Notes under the pieces: generated by a model
Database searches by the model: none
Told to the model about the DNA's origin: nothing
What the model saw: only the letters and a program-made list of their open reading frames with translations
Program-made: the position numbers and the translations under genes
Assembly (NCBI GenBank): GCA_002432085.1
Contig: DJFN01000243.1
Location: 16,276-24,227 of the forward strand
Origin: Flavobacteriales bacterium UBA5871
GTDB lineage: Bacteria; Bacteroidota; Bacteroidia; Flavobacteriales_D; Crocinitomicaceae
Length of the DNA: 7,952 bases
Direction of reading: 5' to 3'
Part shown: positions 1-5,707 of the stretch, in pieces
Position numbering within the stretch: position 1 is the stretch's first letter
Layout of the letters: the number at the start of each line of letters is the position of its first letter

Positions 1-657
1 CAGATCATCATTACCGCCGACGGCTCGCGTACGATTTATATTCCCGAATGGGACGAGCATTACCATTCTTCCCATGGCGCGTTGCAGGAAGCTCAGCATG
101 TGTTCATTTCGAACGGGCTTAATCAGCAAACCGCGGATTACCTGACGGTTCTTGAAATGGGTTTCGGAACGGGCTTGAATGCGCTGCTCACCTACTTTTC
201 GGCAGAGAAACGGCAGCAGTATATTCATTATATCGGTATCGAAGCGTTTCCGCCTTCCGCTGAAGAAATCGCGGCGATGGACTACAGCTCTTTTTCGAAC
301 GATCCAACCGCCAACGATATTTACAACGCCATGCACGATGCTCCGTGGGAGCAGCCAAGCGGACTTTCCGAGCATTTCGTACTCGAAAAACAGCAATGCG
401 TGATCGAAGATGCGCGTCTACAGCCGGGCTCGGTCGATCTGGTTTATTACGACGCATTCGGTCCGCGCGTGCAGCCGGAATTGTGGACACTGGAAATCTT
501 TCAGCGCCTGTACGAATGGATGGCCCCGGGCGGCGTGCTCGTGACCTACTGCGCCAAAGGACAGGTCAAACGCGATCTCAAAACGGCAGGCTTTTTGGTG
601 GAAGCATTGCCCGGTCCTCCCGGAAAACGCGAAATGACGCGGGCGACCAAACCCTGA
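1..657 (+). CDS. mnmD: tRNA 5-methylaminomethyl-2-thiouridine(34) methyltransferase MnmD, 5' end cut off
   Basis: This is the SAM-dependent methyltransferase that performs the last step of wobble mnm5(s2)U34 synthesis in tRNA, corresponding to the MnmC2 half of enterobacterial MnmC but as a separate protein without the FAD oxidase half. The frame is open from base 1, so the start lies outside; 218 residues are visible and only a few should be missing, since the family is about 220-235 aa. Visible features are the N-terminal block ITADGSRTIYIPEWDEHYHS, the SAM-binding glycine motif VLEMGFGTG (visible residues 50-58), the DLVYYDAFGP block (146-155) and the typical C-terminus GPPGKREMTRATK. The TTG at base 82 is not the start because conserved family sequence continues upstream of it. 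TGA at 655-657 is followed 3 nt later by the next gene, so co-transcription is likely. The assignment is by motif recognition and is strong. Confidence 0.93.
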   Translation, partial: QIIITADGSRTIYIPEWDEHYHSSHGALQEAQHVFISNGLNQQTADYLTVLEMGFGTGLNALLTYFSAEKRQQYIHYIGIEAFPPSAEEIAAMDYSSFSNDPTANDIYNAMHDAPWEQPSGLSEHFVLEKQQCVIEDARLQPGSVDLVYYDAFGPRVQPELWTLEIFQRLYEWMAPGGVLVTYCAKGQVKRDLKTAGFLVEALPGPPGKREMTRATKP

Positions 658-660
658 ATA

Positions 661-1770
661 ATGCGATTGTTTTTTGCCGTTTGTTTTCTCCTGGTAAGCG
701 TTTCAGCGAACGCCCAGAACGTCTTTTACGGGGAGCGAACAACCGATTCGACCCGCATCGCCTTGTATTTTGATCGAACGGGATTTCCTTATCCCGATCT
801 GTACATTCCCGATTCGACGATGAAAAAAGCCGGCGGCTCGCTTTTCGCGTGGTTTATGCAAAACCCAGAGGCGTTTATTACGCTTTCGGCGAAGTACCAG
901 CTCTTTCCCGAAAAGATCGACAGCGAGACCATTTACAGATTGCGCGATTCCATTACGGCTGAGCAAATTCGTCAGATCAATAAACAGCTGGAAAATGGCT
1001 ACGAAGCCATCGCTTATTACATTCACGGCTTCCGGAAATCGTATCTGCAGCAAAACGGCGACGTGACTTCCCGCGAAGAATTCGGACTGCTGAAAACGAA
1101 TCTTGCCAGTTATCCGCGAGCTTCGGATCCGTTGGAGATCGAGGTTTACTGGGACGGCATGTACGATTGCTGCTTTTCGACCAGACGCGCCAAAAACAAA
1201 GAGCTGTTTTTGCTGTTCGAACAGGCGGGAATCAATGCCCATGCTGTCGGCAAAGGATTGCGTCCTTTTTTGAATGGAACGAAAACGAATCGCTTGCAGA
1301 TCGTGGCACACAGTCTCGGCGCAGTGGTCGCAACGGCAGCTTTGTTCAACTTCGACGAATCCAACAGCCCGACTCCGGCCCAGCGCGATGTTCGTTTATG
1401 CCTTATTGCTCCGGCGATGAGCAGCAATCTCTTATTCGATCATTACGGGAATCACAATGGTTTTACGGTCGAAAGCCAGCCGTTCGTTGAGAATTACCGC
1501 ATCATGGTTGTCTACAACGAAAAGGATTTCGTGCTGCGAAAGAAAGATCCGAAAGTCGGCTGGTTTGGTCCCGGAACGGAAAGCTATGGCAACACATCGC
1601 TTGGCTGTAATCACCGAAACGCGGCTGTCAAATTGCAACAGTATTTCAAGGAAAAAGGCGTTAATCTAAGGCTTGTCGATAAAACTTCATTGGGAAAAGC
1701 GCATTCGCTGCGGTATTATGCCAAAGGCAACGAGCTGAAGGAAGTGAGCGTTTTTTTGTGGGGAAACTGA
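661..1770 (+). CDS. exported alpha/beta-hydrolase-like protein of unknown substrate
   Basis: A 369-aa protein with a signal peptide (residues 1-19, hydrophobic core LFFAVCFLLVSVSA ending ANAQ), so it is probably periplasmic or secreted. The hydrolase signature is IVAHSLGAVVATAALF (214-229), giving a nucleophile-elbow serine at 218 in an A-H-S-L-G form of GxSxG. The earlier YYIHGFRKS segment (119-127) carries the H-G-F oxyanion-hole type motif. The acid may be D289 in VVYNEKDFV, and the histidine H318 (GCNHRN) or H348 (KAHSLR). The overall pattern resembles the DUF900-type hydrolases, whose substrate is generally unknown. The ATG at 661 comes 3 nt after the mnmD stop, which suggests translational coupling, although an exported hydrolase has no obvious functional link to tRNA modification. 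It ends just before a T run and a large palindrome. Hydrolase fold: fairly sure; substrate and triad members: not known. Confidence 0.75.
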   Translation: MRLFFAVCFLLVSVSANAQNVFYGERTTDSTRIALYFDRTGFPYPDLYIPDSTMKKAGGSLFAWFMQNPEAFITLSAKYQLFPEKIDSETIYRLRDSITAEQIRQINKQLENGYEAIAYYIHGFRKSYLQQNGDVTSREEFGLLKTNLASYPRASDPLEIEVYWDGMYDCCFSTRRAKNKELFLLFEQAGINAHAVGKGLRPFLNGTKTNRLQIVAHSLGAVVATAALFNFDESNSPTPAQRDVRLCLIAPAMSSNLLFDHYGNHNGFTVESQPFVENYRIMVVYNEKDFVLRKKDPKVGWFGPGTESYGNTSLGCNHRNAAVKLQQYFKEKGVNLRLVDKTSLGKAHSLRYYAKGNELKEVSVFLWGN

Positions 1771-1781
1771 TTTTTTTACTG

Positions 1782-1833
1782 AGTAATATTACTAACCGCA
1801 ACGTAATATTACGTGACGGTTAGTAATATTGCT
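1782..1833. repeat. 52-bp near-perfect palindrome made of three decamer palindromes, in a convergent intergenic region
   Basis: The arms 1782-1798 and 1817-1833 are complementary over 17 positions (16 Watson-Crick plus one T.G pair, 1784 with 1831). They surround a perfect 14-bp palindrome, ACGTAATATTACGT (1801-1814), with the same centre; only two base pairs between arm and core are mismatched. The same decamer GTAATATTAC occurs at 1783, 1803 and, as GTAATATTGC, at 1823, so the period is exactly 20 bp. It lies between two converging genes (stops at 1770 and 1854). A bidirectional terminator is the simplest role: a T run occurs at 1771-1777, but no clear U tract follows the hairpin on either strand. 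A protein-binding site is the alternative. Confidence 0.7.
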
Positions 1834-1853
1834 AATTTCCTAATTCCAATCTT

Positions 1854-4223
1854 TTAAAACTCCAAACGATAGCTCAGCACCGGAATTAACGGTGTCTGGT
1901 ACCAATACTGCACTTCACCGGTTTTATCGTCGAAATACTGTCCGCCGACATTCTTGCGGTTCGTCGCGTTCTGCAGATCGAGCGCCAGTGTCGTCGTGAG
2001 TCGCTTGTAATTGCGTTTCAGGCTCACACGAATGTCGAGTCGGTAATACGCCGGCATTTGTACAGCATACGTTTCGTCTGTTTTAAACTCGGTTTCGCCT
2101 GTAGCAATGGACGCATCGCGATCGATCGGCGTGTAGCGGAAACCTCCTACGAAGACCGATTTGATGTTCGCGCCGAGCACGCGGTTTTTGTCTTTTTTGC
2201 TGTTCAGGTTCCACTCTTTTCCGAGCGTGAGCGTGGTCGAATAATTCGTATTGAAACGTGTGTCGTACCAGTTTCCATCGGCAGCCTGGTAGTTCGATTC
2301 GTAGACCGAAGCCGACAACAGGTAATAGAGGTTCCTGAACAAAAAGCGCTCGTAGGTCAGCTCGACACCGTAATTACGCCCCAATCCTTTATTGGTGAGC
2401 TCTTCGGCCGGAAAACCATCCATGAGGTTCAAAATGGAATACGTATTCGAACTGTCGGTGCTGATGGGCACGTTGAACAGATGCTGGTAATAGCCTTCGA
2501 TTTTCACATGCGCGTGGTCATTGAAGTTGAAATCGTAGCCGGCAACCAAATGGTGCGCTTTGCTCAATTCGAGGTCGCGATTCGGCAAAACAGTTCTTCC
2601 GTCGACTTGCTGTTCAACGAAATAAACACCGAGCGGCTGCAATTGGCTGTGCAAACCGTAGCCGAGCGTAAAATGATGTTTCGTCGTGAGATCGTATTGC
2701 ACGGAAGCACGCGGCTCAACGGATTGTGAATTGTTGAGGAACAGGTGAAAATAATGCAGTCCGACGTTGGTCGTCCATTTCGGTGTGAGCTTGCAGCTCC
2801 ATTGGAAAAACGCCTGCGCGGTTTCAGTCGTCCCACTCTGATTGATTTCCGTGACGAAAACACCCGTCGAATCATTGTAGCTCTGTCCCAGTTTATACCC
2901 AAGACGGTTGAGAATAAAACCCGAGCGGATGCTATTTCTAGCGTTGATCTTCATCGTGTAATTAGTCGAAAGCGTTACTTTATTCTGAAGAAAACGCTGC
3001 TCGTAATTGCGCACAAGCGAAGTGAAATCGGGTTGCAATTCATCTTCTTTGTAGCCGTTTTCCGTTCCCGAAAAGACGAGCGCGGTTTTCAGATAGGAAC
3101 GATTGCCGAAGCGCAGCAAATGCGTCAGTCCGACAGCACCCGTATTCGCATAGAAATTGGTGTTCAGCTGATAGAAATAATCCTCGGTCCAGCGCGCAGT
3201 GTCTTTTTCCGCTTCCGTGGTCTGGTAGCTCAATCCGCCGAAACCGAATACGCTGAATTTCCCCGCACGACCCGCCGGCAGCGACACATTAAAAGACAGG
3301 TCCTGGAAGTTCGTATTCGCATCACCGATCGGAACGCCGATTTTGCCCAGAACGTTCAGCGTCGAATAGCGGTAATTGACCAGGTATGAGCCGTCGTAGC
3401 CTTTTTTGAACGGACCTTCCGTCGCCACATCGACGCCGAGAATGCCAGCCTGAACGGTGTATTCGCGTTTTTCGTTGTTCCCCTTACGCAGCTTCAGGTC
3501 GAACACGCCCGAAAGCGCATTTCCGTATTCCGCTGCAAAAGCTCCGGTCGAAAAATCGGAATTGCTGAGCAACTGGGCGCTGAGAATGGAAATCCCGCCG
3601 CCAGAAGTTCCCACGTTCGAAAAGTGATTCGGGTTCGGAATTTCGACACCTTCCATCCGCCAGAGCAGCCCGTTTGGCGAGTTCCCGCGGATCGAGATGT
3701 GGTTGTTTCCGTCGCCCGCCACGACAACACCGGCAAATGAGGTCGCCATACGCGCCGGATCGTTCACTGCTGCTGCGAATTTCTGCGTTTCCTCTACGGA
3801 AAAGGTACGCGTGCTCACCGTCGACATATCGTTCAGCGGCTTGCCTTTTTCCACTTTGGCTTTCACCACGAATTCATCGAGCGTGGTGCTTTCTTCTTCG
3901 AGCTGAATCGTCAACACGAGCTCTTTTCCGGCATTCACCGTGAGGTTTTGCAGCGTTTGTTCCTTGTAGCCGTCGTAGCTCACCTGAACGGTTTGCTTTC
4001 CCACGGGAACATCCGGCAGGGAAAAATTGCCTTCTTCGTCGGTAGCTGCTGCAATCCGGGTAGAATCGGTGAGCGGAATGGAAACCTCTGCACCAAAAAT
4101 CGGCGCCAGTGAAATTTTGTCGACCACCGTCCCCCGAATGGTCTGTGTCTGAGCAAATCCTGTCGCTGCGAAAAGACATAGCAAGAGCGGCAGGATTAAA
4201 AAATCCTTGTAAGCTGTTTTCAT
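1854..4223 (-). CDS. TonB-dependent outer-membrane receptor with N-terminal carboxypeptidase-like domain
   Basis: A 789-aa outer-membrane gated channel that should import a ligand using TonB/ExbBD energy. Residues 1-25 are a signal peptide (LILPLLLCLFAATGFAQ). Residues about 27-108 are a carboxypeptidase-regulatory-like beta-sandwich (TIRGTVVDKISLAPIFGAEV, then TDEEGNFSLPDVPVGK). LDEFVVKAK (115-123) is in the position and style of the TonB box. The plug follows (about 125-245), with HISIRGNSPN, MEGVEIPNPNHF and the STGAFAAEYGNALSGVFDLK end segment. The remainder is beta-barrel, ending in phenylalanine (LSYRLEF), the usual outer-membrane C-terminal signal. There is no STN domain and no SusD partner nearby, so the substrate is unassigned. 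It follows the GIN lipoprotein gene by 81 nt with hairpins between them. Conserved glycines and the plug order make the family call secure. Confidence 0.93.
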   Translation of the reverse strand: MKTAYKDFLILPLLLCLFAATGFAQTQTIRGTVVDKISLAPIFGAEVSIPLTDSTRIAAATDEEGNFSLPDVPVGKQTVQVSYDGYKEQTLQNLTVNAGKELVLTIQLEEESTTLDEFVVKAKVEKGKPLNDMSTVSTRTFSVEETQKFAAAVNDPARMATSFAGVVVAGDGNNHISIRGNSPNGLLWRMEGVEIPNPNHFSNVGTSGGGISILSAQLLSNSDFSTGAFAAEYGNALSGVFDLKLRKGNNEKREYTVQAGILGVDVATEGPFKKGYDGSYLVNYRYSTLNVLGKIGVPIGDANTNFQDLSFNVSLPAGRAGKFSVFGFGGLSYQTTEAEKDTARWTEDYFYQLNTNFYANTGAVGLTHLLRFGNRSYLKTALVFSGTENGYKEDELQPDFTSLVRNYEQRFLQNKVTLSTNYTMKINARNSIRSGFILNRLGYKLGQSYNDSTGVFVTEINQSGTTETAQAFFQWSCKLTPKWTTNVGLHYFHLFLNNSQSVEPRASVQYDLTTKHHFTLGYGLHSQLQPLGVYFVEQQVDGRTVLPNRDLELSKAHHLVAGYDFNFNDHAHVKIEGYYQHLFNVPISTDSSNTYSILNLMDGFPAEELTNKGLGRNYGVELTYERFLFRNLYYLLSASVYESNYQAADGNWYDTRFNTNYSTTLTLGKEWNLNSKKDKNRVLGANIKSVFVGGFRYTPIDRDASIATGETEFKTDETYAVQMPAYYRLDIRVSLKRNYKRLTTTLALDLQNATNRKNVGGQYFDDKTGEVQYWYQTPLIPVLSYRLEF

Positions 4224-4261
4224 TTGAAATGTGTTTTGGAAGAATCGAATGTGGTTAACAG

Positions 4262-4301
4262 TGCGGAAGATGCCGTCTGATCACCTTCCGCATTTCGGCA
4301 T
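4262..4301 (-). promoter_or_regulatory. two mutually exclusive hairpins between lipoprotein and receptor genes
   Basis: Read on the minus strand after the lipoprotein stop, UGCGGAAG (4292-4285) can pair with CUUCCGCA (4269-4262), an 8-bp stem with a 15-nt loop. AUGCCG (4301-4296) can pair with CGGCAU (4275-4270), a 6-bp stem. The two stems interlock, and zero nucleotides separate 4270 from 4269, so both are unlikely to form together. No U tract follows, so it is not a standard intrinsic terminator. It could separate expression of the two genes, serve as an mRNA end, or stabilise the message. The pairing is seen in the sequence; the function is inferred. Confidence 0.35.
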
Positions 4302-4304
4302 GAA

Positions 4305-5027
4305 TCAGATGTGAATCACGCTTCCGGAACCGCTGATGTGCGTATCGACCGTAGCCGAGCCTTTGTAACGGATATTTCCGCTGCCCGAAATCGTTGCGTC
4401 GAGGTGTTCTTCGACCCAAACGGTGATATCTCCGGAGCCGCTGATCTTGCAAGCCGCGTTGTTCGACTGAAGATCGACCATATTGATATTGCCTGAGCCG
4501 CTGATGGTTGCTTTTTTGTTGTTCACCGAACCGCCGCTAACGGTAATATCGCCCGAGCCGCTGATGTTCACTTCCAGCTCTTCACACACCAGGGAATCGA
4601 TGGCAATATTTCCGGATCCGCTGACTTTAATATCAAGCGAATTCGTTGTCAAAGTTCCCGGAACGCTGATGTTTCCACTTCCGCTCAAATGCAAACCGCG
4701 CATATCAGGTGCGTGGATCGTAATGGTGATCGGATTGTGCTTGCGAACCCATTTGTCGAAATCGATCTCGAGCTCGCCTGCACTGATCTCCGTTTCGATA
4801 ACTTCCAGCACGTTTTGCTGAGCCGAAATTTCGACGTAATAATTGGCGTCCTGTACGTAAATGATTTCCGCATCGATTTCCAGGCGTACTTTATTGAATC
4901 CTGTCAGCTGACGGGTTTCGGTGACAGTAGACCCTTTTCCTTTGATGGAGTTGAAAATGTGTTTCTTGCAGCCTGTCAGCACTACGAATAACAATGCAAC
5001 AGGAAGGATCATTTTTGCGATTTTCAT
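4305..5027 (-). CDS. GIN-domain (DUF2807) lipoprotein
   Basis: A 240-aa lipoprotein of the putative auto-transporter adhesin / head-GIN domain family, common in Bacteroidota and without a settled biochemical role. The ATG at 5027 is preferred over an in-frame TTG at 5060 because it puts a compact lipoprotein signal at the N-terminus: MKIAKMILPVALLFVVLTGC, lipobox L-T-G-C with lipidated Cys20. Residues about 38-110 form the head (TRQLTGFNKVRLEIDAEI onwards), typical of the family. Residues 113-240 are seven tandem beta-strand repeats with core SGSGN/D-I. It is predicted to be membrane-anchored with a solenoid-like body. It lies directly upstream of the TonB-dependent receptor in the same direction and about 150 nt from the GxxExxY gene. 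The 70 nt before the ATG (5028-5097) are A-rich on the coding strand, with no Shine-Dalgarno and no promoter I can name. Confidence 0.88.
   Translation of the reverse strand: MKIAKMILPVALLFVVLTGCKKHIFNSIKGKGSTVTETRQLTGFNKVRLEIDAEIIYVQDANYYVEISAQQNVLEVIETEISAGELEIDFDKWVRKHNPITITIHAPDMRGLHLSGSGNISVPGTLTTNSLDIKVSGSGNIAIDSLVCEELEVNISGSGDITVSGGSVNNKKATISGSGNINMVDLQSNNAACKISGSGDITVWVEEHLDATISGSGNIRYKGSATVDTHISGSGSVIHI
4308..4691 (-). repeat. seven tandem SGSG coding repeats
   Basis: Within the GIN lipoprotein, the cores HLSGSGNISV, KVSGSGNIAI, NISGSGDITV, TISGSGNINM, KISGSGDITV, TISGSGNIRY and HISGSGSVIHI recur at spacings of 21, 20, 20, 20, 18 and 18 residues. At DNA level the repeats share a degenerate GAGCCGCTGAT-like core on the + strand (for example around 4436, 4495 and 4556). 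Regular spacing with polar turns fits a beta-helix-like stack. These are protein repeats, not a CRISPR array. Confidence 0.85.
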
Positions 5028-5097
5028 GACGTTGTGTTTTTGTTTCTGCTGATAGGACAACTCAGGAAATGTTTACCCCTATTCACTCTTATTTTTT

Positions 5098-5117
5098 TTC
5101 ACCACAAAGGAGCAAAG
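5098..5117 (+). repeat. left outer inverted repeat of the GxxExxY cassette
   Basis: TTCACCACAAAGGAGCAAAG is the exact reverse complement of 5678-5697. The bases just inside continue as GCA, while the right copy continues differently, so identity stops at 20 bp. The AGCAAAGGC core at 5111-5119 recurs directly at 5159-5167. Confidence 0.9.
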
Positions 5118-5137
5118 GCAAATTGCTTAGCTGTGTT

Positions 5138-5155
5138 TCCCGATTGTTATCGGGA
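5138..5155. other. CCCGAT/ATCGGG stem-loop downstream of the GxxExxY gene
   Basis: TCCCGAT (5138-5144) and ATCGGGA (5149-5155) form a perfect 7-bp stem around a 4-nt loop, 22 nt beyond the GxxExxY stop on its coding strand. It could form the 3' end of that message, but no U tract follows, so an intrinsic terminator is not demonstrated. It touches the left inner inverted repeat at base 5155. Confidence 0.55.
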
Positions 5156-5168
5156 GGAAGCAAAGGCG
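5155..5168 (+). repeat. left inner inverted repeat of the GxxExxY cassette
   Basis: AGGAAGCAAAGGCG matches the reverse complement of 5642-5655 (AGGGAGCAAAGGCG) at 13 of 14 positions. It also directly repeats the AGCAAAGGC core of the outer left repeat, 48 bp away. Confidence 0.75.
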
Positions 5169-5176
5169 ACATCGGT

Positions 5177-5590
5177 TTAATTGGCAGGCAGTTGTCCAAA
5201 CAAACGATTGACTAAGGTCTTCTGACCCTTTCTGAGCAGGTTTTCACAATTGAAATTGTACAGGATTCCTTTCGGAACCTGAAGCTGCTGCATGTAAGTT
5301 AATAGCTGTGCTTCGTGAATGGACATCAATGTTTCAACCGATTTGGTTTCAATAACGATGCAATCTTCGATCAGAAAATCGCAGCGAATGACCGAATCGA
5401 GATTCATATCTTTATAGTTTAACGGAATAATCAATTCAGAATGATAGTTTATTCCTCTTAACTGCAGTTCACGTTGTAGACATTTTTGATACATGCTTTC
5501 TAACAATCCTGGTCCTAAAAATCTGTGAACTTCAATTGCGGCGGCGTTAATTTCATACGTGAGCTCATTCAGCGAATATTGTGTAATCAT
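5177..5590 (-). CDS. GxxExxY family protein (PD-(D/E)XK nuclease-like)
   Basis: A 137-aa small protein. The family signature is present as GPGLLESMY (G28, E31, Y34: G-x-x-E-x-x-Y). It is followed by RCDFLIEDCIVIETKS (D71, then E81-T-K83), which has the D...ExK arrangement of the PD-(D/E)XK nuclease superfamily, then AQLLTYM (94-100) and GILYNFN (108-114), also typical. The biological role of the family is not established; DNA cleavage is inferred from fold and residues. The ATG at 5590 (MITQYSLNEL) gives the normal family length of about 125-135 aa. The frame stays open to a TTG at 5701, but that extension is merely translation of the flanking repeats (HHKGAK, PQKGAK). It sits alone inside an inverted-repeat cassette and is clearly lower in G+C than its neighbours, so acquisition by transfer is likely. 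No strong promoter is visible between 5591 and 5641. Confidence 0.87.
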   Translation of the reverse strand: MITQYSLNELTYEINAAAIEVHRFLGPGLLESMYQKCLQRELQLRGINYHSELIIPLNYKDMNLDSVIRCDFLIEDCIVIETKSVETLMSIHEAQLLTYMQQLQVPKGILYNFNCENLLRKGQKTLVNRLFGQLPAN

Positions 5591-5641
5591 CAGAAGTGTT
5601 TCTATTGAATATAGTACTTCTTTCTGAGTTACACAACCATA

Positions 5642-5655
5642 CGCCTTTGCTCCCT
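5642..5655 (-). repeat. right inner inverted repeat of the GxxExxY cassette
   Basis: Reads AGGGAGCAAAGGCG on the minus strand and pairs with 5155-5168 with one mismatch. It lies upstream of the GxxExxY ATG and is separated by 22 nt from the outer right repeat. Confidence 0.75.
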
Positions 5656-5677
5656 TTTGGGGAAAATGCGTAAAGAT

Positions 5678-5697
5678 CTTTGCTCCTTTGTGGTGAA
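5678..5697 (-). repeat. right outer inverted repeat of the GxxExxY cassette
   Basis: CTTTGCTCCTTTGTGGTGAA on the + strand is the exact reverse complement of 5098-5117. It begins 10 nt after the stop codon of the STN-protein gene in that gene's direction. Confidence 0.9.
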
Positions 5698-5707
5698 TCA
5701 ATCGTAA

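Larger units (their letters stand above)
5098..5697. mobile_element. putative inverted-repeat-bounded cassette carrying a GxxExxY gene
   Basis: About 600 bp bounded by 20-bp perfect inverted repeats (5098-5117 and 5678-5697), with a second, nested imperfect pair inside (5155-5168 and 5642-5655, 13 of 14 positions matching). All four repeats share an AGCAAAGG core. The interior holds one gene, the GxxExxY protein. By hand count it is about 38% G+C (bases 5221-5580), against 50-58% in sampled lines of the neighbouring genes. The right end lies 10 nt past the stop of the STN-protein gene and the left end 70 nt before the lipoprotein start. I see no transposase and no obvious target-site duplication. 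The repeats and composition are observed; mobility is inferred. Confidence 0.5.

Noticed and set aside
82..657. TTG at 82 as the start of mnmD.
   Set aside because: The frame is open to base 1 and the upstream residues (ITADGSRTIYIPEWDEHYHS) are conserved family sequence, so the gene is cut by the window edge instead.
1804..1812. TAATATTAC in the apex of a stem-loop, identical to the nonanucleotide at replication origins of geminivirus-like CRESS DNA viruses.
   Set aside because: The nonamer is part of a self-complementary decamer that occurs three times in the palindrome, there is no Rep-like gene nearby, and the surroundings are ordinary bacterial chromosomal genes. Chance resemblance is the better explanation.
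2058..3389. Two long open frames on the + strand (2058-2729 and 2745-3389) opposite the TonB-dependent receptor gene.
   Set aside because: They lie wholly antisense to a confidently identified receptor, have no recognisable domains, and are arginine/isoleucine-rich as expected from reverse reading of this codon usage.
4308..4691. Regularly spaced DNA repeats that could be taken for a CRISPR array (also 6170-6622).
   Set aside because: The repeats are short, degenerate, in phase with codons and explained by SGSG and GxQLGG protein repeats; the period is a multiple of three and there are no unique spacers.
4305..5060. TTG at 5060 as the start of the GIN lipoprotein.
   Set aside because: Starting there adds 11 polar residues (MSYQQKQKHNV) in front of a complete lipoprotein signal; ATG at 5027 fits better.
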